A program made the translations under genes and the position numbers. Shown here piece after piece: positions 9,025-16,087 of a stretch of 64,000 nucleotides of DNA (the first letter of the stretch is position 1; the number at the start of each line of letters is the position of its first letter). The notes under the pieces are model-generated. The model had not been told where the DNA came from. It searched no databases and worked only from the letters and a program-made list of their open reading frames with translations. The DNA is from Actimicrobium sp035984655. GTDB lineage: Bacteria > Pseudomonadota > Gammaproteobacteria > Burkholderiales > Burkholderiaceae_D. The stretch lies in contig NZ_JAXCHT010000010.1 of assembly GCF_035984655.1 (NCBI RefSeq), forward strand, positions 1 to 64,000, written 5' to 3'.

Positions 9025-10041
9025 TTAGTTGAATTGTTTGAGGAAACGTAAATCGCCCTCGTAAAACAGTCGGAGATCGCTAATGCCGTACCTCAGCATC
9101 GTGAGACGTTCAAGACCAGATCCGAACGCGAAACCAATAAACTGCTCTGGATCGAGGCCCATATTCCGTACCACATCCGGGTGAACTTGCCCTGCGCCCG
9201 ACACTTCGAGCCAACGCCCTTTCAATGGACCGCTTCCAAAGGCAATATCAATCTCCGCTGAAGGCTCGGTAAAGGGGAAATAGGAGGGCCGAAAGCGCAC
9301 CTGAAGGTTATCAGTCTCAAAAAAGGCTTTGACAAAATTGAGGTACACGCCTTTTAGGTCAGCAAAGCTGATGTCTTCGGCAATCCAGAGTCCTTCTACC
9401 TGATGAAACATCGGCGAATGGGTCGCATCGCTGTCGACGCGATAGGTACGCCCTGGCGCAATGACCTTGATCGGCGGTTTGTTCATGCGCGCGTACCGCA
9501 CTTGCATTGGGCTCGTGTGCGTGCGCAGCAGCAACGGCTTGCCCTGGGTATCGTCACCATCGATATAAAACGTATCCTGCATTGAGCGCGCAGGATGGTT
9601 CTCCGGGCTGTTAAGCGCCGTAAAATTGGTCCAGTCGGTTTCGATTTCCGGACCGTCGGCAACATCAAAGCCAATCGACGAAAAAATTGCTTGGACGCGT
9701 TCCCATGTGCGCATGACCGGGTGAATGCCGCCCATGCCTCGCCCTCGTCCGGGCAAAGTAACATCGATCGACTCAGCGGCAAGCCTCGCCTGCAATTGCG
9801 CGTCGGAAAGGGCGTCGCGTCGCGAAGTCAGCGCGAATTCAATTTTTTCTTTTGCCGCATTGATGATTGCGCCCTGCACTTTGCGTTCATCTGGTGCGAG
9901 CTTGCCGAGGCTTTTCATTTGCTCGGTAATTTGGCCGGTTTTACCAAGATATTTTGCTTTCGCGTTTTCAAGTGCAGCCGCGTCGGGCGCTTCTTTGAAA
10001 TCAGCTTCGGCTTGTACGACGAGTTGTTCGAGGGAGTTCAT
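9025..10041 (-). CDS. pheS: Phenylalanine--tRNA ligase subunit alpha
   Basis: 338-residue catalytic alpha subunit. Class II synthetase features include GGIHPVMRTWERVQAIF near residue 100, motif 2 around YRVDSDATHSPMFHQVEG, and motif 3 GSGLERLTMLRYGI near residue 310. Start ATG 10041 gives MNSLEQLVVQAEADF, the family start. An in-frame ATG at 10086 would add fifteen residues beginning just beyond the terminator at 10085-10123. The gene is separated from rplT by that terminator, so pheST expression may depend on readthrough or on a promoter inside rplT. Confidence 0.97.
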   Translation of the reverse strand: MNSLEQLVVQAEADFKEAPDAAALENAKAKYLGKTGQITEQMKSLGKLAPDERKVQGAIINAAKEKIEFALTSRRDALSDAQLQARLAAESIDVTLPGRGRGMGGIHPVMRTWERVQAIFSSIGFDVADGPEIETDWTNFTALNSPENHPARSMQDTFYIDGDDTQGKPLLLRTHTSPMQVRYARMNKPPIKVIAPGRTYRVDSDATHSPMFHQVEGLWIAEDISFADLKGVYLNFVKAFFETDNLQVRFRPSYFPFTEPSAEIDIAFGSGPLKGRWLEVSGAGQVHPDVVRNMGLDPEQFIGFAFGSGLERLTMLRYGISDLRLFYEGDLRFLKQFN

Positions 10042-10084
10042 GCGCGGTTTCCCGTTGAGGAAAAAATGGACTGAAAATGACGGC

Positions 10085-10123
10085 AAAAATAAAACGGGGC
10101 ACAGGTCTTAAACCTCTGCCCCG
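10085..10123 (-). terminator. Intrinsic terminator/attenuator between rplT and pheS
   Basis: On the minus strand, CGGGGCAGAGG (10123-10113) pairs with CCTGTGCCCCG (10105-10095) across a seven-base loop, with one mismatch. TTTTATTTTT (10094-10085) follows. This is a textbook intrinsic terminator placed between two co-directional genes. In E. coli, pheST is controlled here by a Phe-rich leader peptide and attenuator, but I find no Phe-rich small frame upstream in this genome. Confidence 0.8.
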
Positions 10124-10164
10124 CCAGATGGGCCGCCGATAGGCGACCCGTACTCCAAATACGA

Positions 10165-10524
10165 TTACGCGGCGAAGTTGGCTTTCACCTGATTGACAAT
10201 GGCGGCAAATGCCGGCTTGTCCATCACTGCCATATCAGCCAGAACCTTGCGGTCCAGACCAATCGAAGCGCGCTTCAGACCGTTCATGAATACGCTATAG
10301 GTCATGCCATGCTCGCGGGACGCCGCGTTGATACGCGTAATCCACAGTGCACGGAAGACACGCTTTTTATTGCGGCGATCACGATATGCATACTGACCAG
10401 CACGCATAACTGCTTGCTTGGCGATCCGATAGACTTTACTGCGACGTCCGCGATAGCCTTTGGCTTGGTCGAGGACTTTCTTATGGCGGGCCCGTGCTGT
10501 GACCCCACGTTTTACTCTAGGCAT
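10165..10524 (-). CDS. rplT: 50S ribosomal protein L20
   Basis: 119 residues, the usual L20 length. The N-terminus MPRVKRGVTARARHKKVL and the segment GYRGRRSKVYRIA are diagnostic. L20 is needed early in 50S assembly and, in E. coli and Bacillus, represses its own operon by binding the mRNA leader. It sits 27 bases after rpmI on the same strand in the standard infC-rpmI-rplT order. Confidence 0.99.
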   Translation of the reverse strand: MPRVKRGVTARARHKKVLDQAKGYRGRRSKVYRIAKQAVMRAGQYAYRDRRNKKRVFRALWITRINAASREHGMTYSVFMNGLKRASIGLDRKVLADMAVMDKPAFAAIVNQVKANFAA

Positions 10525-10551
10525 AGTAACTCCTTAAATTTGAGTGTGAGG

Positions 10552-10749
10552 TTAAGCGAACGGCATCATCGCGCGCACCGAAACCATGTTTGTGGCATGG
10601 ACTTCTTTGGCACCGCGCAATTGACGTTTGGTTTTCGTGGTTTTCTTGGTCAGAATGTGACGTTTAAACGCGGAACCGCGCTTAACAGTACCACCCGGAC
10701 GGACGCGGAAGCGCTTTTTGGCGGCGCTTTTCGTTTTCATTTTAGGCAT
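10552..10749 (-). CDS. rpmI: 50S ribosomal protein L35
   Basis: 65-residue basic protein, MPKMKTKSAAKKRFRVRPGG at the N-terminus, typical of L35 in length and sequence. It lies between infC and rplT. The 157-base gap upstream contains two perfect 8-bp hairpins, in the place where L20-dependent control of rpmI translation is known in E. coli. Confidence 0.99.
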   Translation of the reverse strand: MPKMKTKSAAKKRFRVRPGGTVKRGSAFKRHILTKKTTKTKRQLRGAKEVHATNMVSVRAMMPFA

Positions 10750-10840
10750 AGCAGCTCTGTCCTGTGGACAGCTCCATTTTTAACATGATTGCAGGTGGCA
10801 ACATTTTCGTTACGCTTGGATGCCTGCTCTCACTTGTCAT

Positions 10841-10893
10841 GCGTCGGAATCGAGTCCGACGCTATTGTGCAGATTTGCCATCGCAGGCAAATC
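10841..10893 (-). promoter_or_regulatory. Double hairpin between infC and rpmI (possible L20 control region)
   Basis: Two consecutive perfect inverted repeats. GATTTGCC with GGCAAATC (10893-10886 and 10879-10872) encloses a six-base loop. GCGTCGGA with TCCGACGC (10862-10855 and 10848-10841) also encloses a six-base loop. Neither is followed by a T-run, so they are not terminators. In E. coli, L20 represses rpmI through structures in the infC-rpmI region. A similar role here is inference from position. Confidence 0.5.
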
Positions 10894-10906
10894 GGTACGA
10901 ATTCGA

Positions 10907-11428
10907 TTACTTCTTCTTCTTTGGCGCCAGGATCATGATCATCTGACGCCCTTCCATCTTCGGCCACTGCTCAACCTGACCATATGGCTCAAGATCAAGC
11001 TTCAGGCGTTCGAGCATCCGTACACCGATATCCTGATGCGCCATCTCGCGGCCGCGGAAGCGCAGCGTGATCTTGGTTTTGTCACCATCATCAAGGAATT
11101 TGATCAGGTTACGAAGCTTGATGCCGTAGTCGCCATCATCGGTGCCAGGACGGAACTTCACTTCCTTGACCAGAATGATCTTTTGCTTCAACTTCGCTTC
11201 GTGGGCCTTCTTCTGCTCCTGGTACTTGAACTTGCCGTAGTCCATCAGGCGTGCGACCGGCGGTTGCGCAGTAGGCGCAATTTCAACCAGATCGACGTTT
11301 GCCTCTTCCGCCATGCGGAAGGCTTCGGCCAGAGTCACGATACCAAGTGCTTCGTTCTCTACCCCACTCAAACGCAACTCGGGCGCTGTAATTTCACCGT
11401 TGATGCGATGGGATTTGTCAGTAGCTAT
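10907..11428 (-). CDS. infC: Translation initiation factor IF-3 (AUA start)
   Basis: 173-residue IF-3, with the N-domain motif RINGEITAPELRL at about residues 8-20 and the C-domain segment KTKITLRFRGREMAHQ. No ATG, GTG or TTG precedes this conserved N-terminus: an in-frame TAA lies immediately upstream. The only well-placed start is ATA at 11428-11426, seven bases after AAGGA (11440-11436). An ATT two codons earlier is only one base from that site. IF-3 rejects AUU/AUC/AUA starts, and E. coli infC uses AUU for autoregulation, so this is probably the same device with AUA. Standard gene callers may truncate it to a TTG at 11377. Confidence 0.93.
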   Translation of the reverse strand: MATDKSHRINGEITAPELRLSGVENEALGIVTLAEAFRMAEEANVDLVEIAPTAQPPVARLMDYGKFKYQEQKKAHEAKLKQKIILVKEVKFRPGTDDGDYGIKLRNLIKFLDDGDKTKITLRFRGREMAHQDIGVRMLERLKLDLEPYGQVEQWPKMEGRQMIMILAPKKKK

Positions 11429-11486
11429 TGTAATTTCCTTTTAAAATCAAATGATTAAGCCGTGCTATCGCGACTCGGAATTCCGA

Positions 11487-13394
11487 TCAGGCTTTGGTTT
11501 CCACCTCATTGACGAGGCGCTCAACCAGTGTGTCAACCGGCATTACACCGAGATCGACATTGCCCCGCGCACGCACGGCCACCGTACCTGCATCCCGCTC
11601 CTTGTCGCCAATGACGACGATGTATGGAACCTTCTGGACGGAATGCTCGCGTATTTTATAGGTTATTTTCTCGTTGCGCAAATCGAGCTGCACCCTAAAC
11701 CCTTGTTTCTTCAGGTTTTGTGCGATTCCTTGCGCATAGTCGGCCTGACCTTCGGAGATGTTAAGAACCACCACCTGTACCGGTGCCAGCCATATTGGCA
11801 AGGCACCCGAATAGTTTTCGATCAACATGCCGATGAAGCGTTCGAACGAACCCAAAATAGCCCGATGCAACATTACCGGCACTTTCCTGCTGTTGTCCTC
11901 AGCGACGTATTCCGCGCCAAGGCGGATCGGCATCGAGAAATCAACCTGCATCGTGCCGCATTGCCACATCCGGCCGATCGCGTCGGTCAGCGTGTATTCA
12001 ATTTTCGGACCATAGAATGCGCCCTCACCCGGTGAGATTTCGAAAGCGCAACCCGATCGCTTCAACGATTCGATCAGCGCAGTTTCCGCCTTGTCCCAAG
12101 CCTCGTCGGAACCGACGCGCTTGTCAGGGCGGGTCGCAACTTTGTAGGTGATGCTGGCGAATCCGAAGTCCGCATAGACCTTGTGAAGCAGAGCGGTGTA
12201 GGCGACGCACTCCTCGAGGATCTGATCTTCCGTGCAGAAGATGTGTCCGTCGTCCTGCGTAAATCCGCGTACCCGCATGATGCCGTGCAACGAGCCTGAG
12301 GGTTCGTTACGGTGACACTGCCCGAACTCGCCATAACGCAGCGGCAGGTCGCGGTAAGAGCGCATGTCGGAGCAGAAAATCTGGACATGCCCGGGGCAAT
12401 TCATTGGCTTCAACGCATACGACCGGTTTTCCGAGTCGGTGGTGAACATGTTTTCCTTGTAGTTCTCCCAATGTCCCGATTTTTCCCACAGGCTGATGTC
12501 CAGAATTTGTGGCGCCTTGACTTCCTGGTAGCCATTATCCTGATAAACCCTGCGCATGTACTGCTCGACTTGCTGCCACACCGACCAGCCTTTCGGGTGC
12601 CAGAAAATCATGCCTGGCGCTTCTTCCTGAAAATGGAACAGGTCGAGCAAACGACCCAGCTTTCGGTGATCGCGCTTTTCTGCTTCCTCCAGCATGTGAA
12701 GATGCGCCTCCTGATCTTCCTTCCTCGCCCAGGCCGTTCCATAGATACGCTGCAGCATTTCATTTTTCGAATCACCGCGCCAATAGGCACCGGCCAGCTT
12801 CATCAGCTTGAACACTTTCAGCTTGCCGGTGGAAGGCACATGGGGACCGCGACAAAGGTCAGTGAATTTTCCTTCGGTGTACAACGACACCTCCTGATCA
12901 GCGGGAATCGAACCGATCAGCTCTGCCTTGTAAGCTTCGCCCAGCGACTGGAAATACGCGATTGCCTCATCGCGCCCCATCACCTGGCGGGTAACAGGCT
13001 CGTCCTTCTTCGCCAGCTCAACCATTTTCTTTTCAATGGCAACCAGATCTTCCGGTGTGAACGGGCGCTTGTAGGAGAAATCGTAATAGAAGCCGTTCTC
13101 GATGACCGGCCCGATCGTCACTTGCGCCTCCGGGAACAGTTCCTTGACGGCGTAGGCCAGAAGATGTGCTGTCGAATGGCGAATCACATCGAGACCTTCG
13201 GGATCTTTGTCGGTAATGATCGCCAGCTCTGCGTCGTGGTCAATTACGAAAGATGTGTCGACGACCTTGCCATCCACCTTTCCGGCCAGCGCTGCCTTGG
13301 CCAATCCGGCGCCTATACTGGCAGCGACCTGCGCAACCGTGACAGGTTGCTCGAATTGTCGCTGGGAACCATCAGGAAGGCGAATCGAAAGCAT
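11487..13394 (-). CDS. thrS: Threonine--tRNA ligase
   Basis: 635-residue class II threonyl-tRNA synthetase. It has an N-terminal TGS domain (MLSIRLPDGSQRQFEQPVTV), the editing domain with HSTAHLLAYAV near residue 76, the catalytic core with the zinc-site segment ALKPMNCPGHVQIF, and a C-terminal anticodon-binding domain. Length is normal for the family. Transcription must cross a threonine-rich leader frame (13563-13522) and an intrinsic terminator (13490-13465) before reaching this gene, which points to attenuation by threonyl-tRNA supply. It is followed 58 bases later by infC. Confidence 0.98.
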   Translation of the reverse strand: MLSIRLPDGSQRQFEQPVTVAQVAASIGAGLAKAALAGKVDGKVVDTSFVIDHDAELAIITDKDPEGLDVIRHSTAHLLAYAVKELFPEAQVTIGPVIENGFYYDFSYKRPFTPEDLVAIEKKMVELAKKDEPVTRQVMGRDEAIAYFQSLGEAYKAELIGSIPADQEVSLYTEGKFTDLCRGPHVPSTGKLKVFKLMKLAGAYWRGDSKNEMLQRIYGTAWARKEDQEAHLHMLEEAEKRDHRKLGRLLDLFHFQEEAPGMIFWHPKGWSVWQQVEQYMRRVYQDNGYQEVKAPQILDISLWEKSGHWENYKENMFTTDSENRSYALKPMNCPGHVQIFCSDMRSYRDLPLRYGEFGQCHRNEPSGSLHGIMRVRGFTQDDGHIFCTEDQILEECVAYTALLHKVYADFGFASITYKVATRPDKRVGSDEAWDKAETALIESLKRSGCAFEISPGEGAFYGPKIEYTLTDAIGRMWQCGTMQVDFSMPIRLGAEYVAEDNSRKVPVMLHRAILGSFERFIGMLIENYSGALPIWLAPVQVVVLNISEGQADYAQGIAQNLKKQGFRVQLDLRNEKITYKIREHSVQKVPYIVVIGDKERDAGTVAVRARGNVDLGVMPVDTLVERLVNEVETKA

Positions 13395-13464
13395 GTTTTA
13401 CTCCATGACCTGCGCCGTGCCTGCCGCAGTCAGATTGAATGAAATTTTCAGGAAAATTCGGGCG

Positions 13465-13490
13465 AAAAAAAACGCGATCCAGTCGCGCTT
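13465..13490 (-). terminator. Attenuator terminator upstream of thrS
   Basis: Minus-strand AAGCGCGA (13490-13483), loop CTGGA, then TCGCGTT and eight T residues (13472-13465). The core is a 5-bp GC-rich stem extended by one wobble and two A-T pairs. An 8-bp alternative stem, CTTTTTCG (13515-13508) with CGAAAAAG (13495-13488), shares AAG at 13490-13488 with the terminator's left arm. The two structures therefore compete partly. It ends 70 bases before the thrS start. Confidence 0.75.
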
Positions 13491-13521
13491 TTTCGGTAGC
13501 TCATCAACGAAAAAGACCTGA

Positions 13522-13563
13522 CTAGTTATGCGTCCAGTAGGTGGTCGTAGTTCGCGGTGTCAT
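13522..13563 (-). CDS. Threonine-rich leader peptide of thrS
   Basis: A 13-codon frame, ATG at 13563-13561 to TAG at 13524-13522, encoding MTPRTTTTYWTHN. Six of thirteen residues are threonine, four of them consecutive. AAGGA at 13576-13572 sits eight bases upstream of the ATG. The stop codon is about 31 bases before the terminator hairpin that precedes thrS. This is the layout of ribosome-mediated attenuation. When charged Thr-tRNA is scarce, a ribosome stalled on the Thr codons would favour the alternative fold and allow thrS transcription. Function is inferred; I know this design from amino-acid biosynthetic operons rather than from thrS. Confidence 0.75.
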   Translation of the reverse strand: MTPRTTTTYWTHN

Positions 13564-13606
13564 TTCCGAATTCCTTTTCTTGGTACTGGGGAAAGACGCC
13601 ATCGCG

Positions 13607-13634
13607 TTATTAAGCGCCGCCGTCAGTTTGGCAA
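13607..13634 (-). promoter_or_regulatory. Candidate promoter of the thrS leader
   Basis: On the minus strand, TTGCCA (13634-13629) is followed after 16 bases by TAATAA (13612-13607). Initiation near 13600 would give a leader of about 37 bases before the peptide ATG. The -35 is good and the -10 is weak, so this is a candidate only. Confidence 0.4.
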
Positions 13635-13695
13635 ATCTTAGCACGAAAAATGCGCGCATCCGCATGCGTGCCCGCGCGAGGCGTGCAAAATCGGT

Positions 13696-14556
13696 TCACA
13701 ACGTCGTCGCATGGCGACTGCCTTGCGACAGCGATTGCAGGCGATCATGTTCAAGCAGGATTTCCTGCCACGTGACCAGTCGCAACTGGCCGCTCGCGTC
13801 TTCCACCAGCGCCGACAGGCTTTCCACCCAGTCGCCATCGTTGCAATACAGCACGCCATCAATTTCCCGGATTTCGGGCTTGTGAATATGCCCGCAGATG
13901 ACGCCGTCCAGCCCGCGCTTCTTGGCTTCTGCAGCCAAAGCGCCCTCGAACGACGAAATATAGCTGACCGCGTTCTTGACCTTCAGCTTGAGATACTGTG
14001 ACAACGACCAATACGGGAGTCCGACGCGGGCGCGCCAGCTATTGAGCCATTGGTTGAACTTGAGAATCACCGTGTACATGCTGTCACCAAGGTACGCCAG
14101 CCACTTTGCGCAGGCAATGACGCCATCGAAACGGTCACCGTGCAGCACCAGCATGCGCTTGCCCAGTGCGGTGGTGTGGACCAGCTCGTCACGCACCTTG
14201 ATGCCGCCAAAATCGACGTCGATGAACTGACGGATTGCCTCATCGTGATTGCCCGGGACGAAAATGACGTTGGTCCCCTTGCGCGCCTTCTTGAGAACGG
14301 TCTGGACGACATTGTTGTGAATTTGATCCCAGTACCAGCGACGCTTAAGCTGCCATCCGTCGATGATGTCTCCGACCAGGTACAGGGTGTCCGATTCCGT
14401 CGCACGCAGGAATTCAAGCAACCGTCCCGCCTGGCAGCCAGTCGTTCCAAGATGCACGTCCGAAATCCAGATCGTGCGGAAGCGAACGATATTGCGTTTG
14501 CCGCCGCCTTTGGGCTCGGAAAATTCACTATCAAGAAACTGGTCGCGCGGCTTCAT
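13696..14556 (-). CDS. UDP-2,3-diacylglucosamine diphosphatase-like metallophosphoesterase
   Basis: 286-residue calcineurin-like phosphoesterase of the LpxH-related group. Metal-site motifs are visible in order: WISDVHLG (about residue 30), LVGDIIDGW (about 59), VPGNHDE (about 99), VLHGDRFD (about 136) and CGHIHKPE (about 220). LpxH removes UMP from UDP-diacylglucosamine in lipid A synthesis. This longer form is often annotated that way, but its substrate is not proven. Its start overlaps the stop of the upstream acyltransferase (ATGA), so the two are translationally coupled and may act on related lipids. Confidence 0.8.
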   Translation of the reverse strand: MKPRDQFLDSEFSEPKGGGKRNIVRFRTIWISDVHLGTTGCQAGRLLEFLRATESDTLYLVGDIIDGWQLKRRWYWDQIHNNVVQTVLKKARKGTNVIFVPGNHDEAIRQFIDVDFGGIKVRDELVHTTALGKRMLVLHGDRFDGVIACAKWLAYLGDSMYTVILKFNQWLNSWRARVGLPYWSLSQYLKLKVKNAVSYISSFEGALAAEAKKRGLDGVICGHIHKPEIREIDGVLYCNDGDWVESLSALVEDASGQLRLVTWQEILLEHDRLQSLSQGSRHATTL

Positions 14557-15320
14557 GCCGGCCTCGATGCACCAAGGTAGTGTCGCGCGTAACGACTGTC
14601 GAGCTTCGCCAATGGCAACAGCATGAACAAATCGGCGCTATGAAAATCAGGATCCCAGGCCGGCTCACCGCACACCCAGGCGCCGCTGCGCAGATAGCCC
14701 TTCAGCAGCGGCGGGACCTGCGGTGTGTGGCCTTGTTCGCGATCATCGATCGGGAACGGCAGATGCGGCGTCACGCGATATTCTGTGGGCGCCAGGTTAC
14801 TGGCCGAGAGGGAGTGAAACAGCGCGGCGGCATTGTGCCCGCCATCGGCAAGACTGATGCTGGCGCAACCGATCAGGTATTCGCACTGTTCTCTCTTCAT
14901 GAATGCGGCCAGCCCGGTCCACAACAGCATGATCACGCCGCCACTGCGATAGTCGGGATGGATACAGGCGCGGCCGGCTTCGGCAATACGGGGGCGCAAA
15001 TTATCGAGGCGGCTCAGGTCGAATTCCTGCTCCGAATAATATTGACCCATCTTGCGGGCAGCGTGGGGGCTCATCACCCGGTAAGTTCCGACCACATCCA
15101 GCGAGCGGGCGTCGCGAACAATCAGATGATCACAATAGGAATCGAATTCGTCGCGATCGAGCCCATCCGGATTTTCCAGCGCCGACAGTCCCATCGCTTC
15201 GATGAAGACCTTGTAGCGCAACCGTTGGACTTCTCGGACTTCTTCCGGCGTGGTGGCCAGACTCAGGGTCAATCTGGACATGCTGGGAGTGGCACCGGCT
15301 AACGTGTCGAGTAATCGCAT
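14553..15320 (-). CDS. GNAT family acyltransferase (OlsB/hemolysin-like)
   Basis: 255-residue protein resembling the acyl-homoserine-lactone-synthase/OlsB branch of the GNAT fold. RLRYKVFIEAMG lies near residue 30, VGTYRVMSP near residue 80, and EAGRACIHPDYR near residue 115. Such enzymes move an acyl chain from acyl carrier protein to an amine, for example ornithine in ornithine-lipid synthesis; the acceptor here is unknown. ATG 15320 has an excellent ribosome binding site, AGGAGGAG. It overlaps the LpxH-like phosphoesterase by four bases. No OlsA partner is seen nearby. Confidence 0.75.
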   Translation of the reverse strand: MRLLDTLAGATPSMSRLTLSLATTPEEVREVQRLRYKVFIEAMGLSALENPDGLDRDEFDSYCDHLIVRDARSLDVVGTYRVMSPHAARKMGQYYSEQEFDLSRLDNLRPRIAEAGRACIHPDYRSGGVIMLLWTGLAAFMKREQCEYLIGCASISLADGGHNAAALFHSLSASNLAPTEYRVTPHLPFPIDDREQGHTPQVPPLLKGYLRSGAWVCGEPAWDPDFHSADLFMLLPLAKLDSRYARHYLGASRPA

Positions 15321-15496
15321 TGCTCCTCCTCATTGTTAAGACGGGACGAGCGTAACTGCGGATTACTTCAAGAAAATGACAAAGCTGTGTCAATTCAATG
15401 ACATTACAACACTTGATGCAGTTATCTATGCTCGCCATCAATAGGGCGTGCCATTTCCAAAAGGATAACACGCCCCCAAATCCGAAAACGAACCGG

Positions 15497-16024
15497 TCAG
15501 ACTCCCGGCTTGTCGTTTCGTGGTCGGCCAGGTTTCAAGGGCGACAAGGCACCCACCGCGCTTTTCAATGCAACCAGATCCATTTTTTTGATCAGGGCCA
15601 CACCGATACGCAACAATTCGCTTTTCTTGACCTCGAACCCGGCCTTCAGGCAGGCTTTCTTGACTTCGCCCAGCGCTGCATACTCAAGTTCCGGCATGGT
15701 GAAACTGTCCCGAACCAACTTGGCTTTCTTGGCTTTTTCCTTGACTTCGGTCGCCGGGCGCACTTTTGCAGCAACGCCGTTTGCGACAGCGGCCACTGCC
15801 GGCTTGGCTTTTGGCGCTGCTGCCTTGACGACCGTTTGCGGCTTGACGACGACCGGTGCCTTGCTCTTGACGGCGGGCGCGGTCTTGGCCGCAGCCCGGA
15901 CCGGCGCCTTCGGTTTTGCAGTGACGCTCGCTGCGACCCGCTTGGCGGGTGCTTTTGCAACTGCCTTGGCGGGTGCTTTTGCAGCTGGCTTGGCAGGTGG
16001 TTTTTGTGTTGTTGTGGCAGCCAT
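15497..16024 (-). CDS. Histone H1-like Ala/Lys/Pro-rich protein
   Basis: 175-residue protein in two parts. Residues 1 to about 105 are low-complexity lysine-alanine-proline sequence with AKAPAK and KAPAK repeats, like the tails of bacterial H1-type nucleoid proteins. Residues 106-160 (VRDSFTMPELEYAALGEVKK and onward) look folded and helical, and include a segment resembling a ribbon-helix-helix. This suggests a DNA- or RNA-binding protein. A strong AT-rich promoter precedes it. The GGTTTTGC-type repeats in the DNA could vary in copy number between strains. Confidence 0.65.
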   Translation of the reverse strand: MAATTTQKPPAKPAAKAPAKAVAKAPAKRVAASVTAKPKAPVRAAAKTAPAVKSKAPVVVKPQTVVKAAAPKAKPAVAAVANGVAAKVRPATEVKEKAKKAKLVRDSFTMPELEYAALGEVKKACLKAGFEVKKSELLRIGVALIKKMDLVALKSAVGALSPLKPGRPRNDKPGV

Positions 16025-16054
16025 TCGGAGTTCCCTTTCAGTATTAGTATAAAT

Positions 16055-16083
16055 AATATATATCTTTTAACGGATTTTCACAA
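16055..16083 (-). promoter_or_regulatory. Sigma-70 promoter of the histone-like gene
   Basis: Minus-strand TTGTGA (16083-16078), a 17-base spacer, then TATATT (16060-16055) in a very AT-rich stretch between the ppx stop and the histone-like gene. It would start transcription about 22 bases before the ATG at 16024. GAAAGGGAAC supplies the ribosome binding site. Confidence 0.7.
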
Positions 16084-16087
16084 GAAT

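Noticed and set aside
10042..10164. A pheM-like leader peptide before pheS
   Set aside because: The only small frames before the terminator lack Phe codons; the Phe-containing stretch at 10086-10042 lies after the terminator and is just an in-frame extension of pheS.
13465..13563. A T-box riboswitch for thrS
   Set aside because: No T-box core sequence and far too short; the leader peptide explains the terminator better.
13395..13695. A tRNA gene upstream of thrS, which I half-expected from other Burkholderiales
   Set aside because: No cloverleaf or CCA end is present; the stretch is explained by the thrS leader and terminator.
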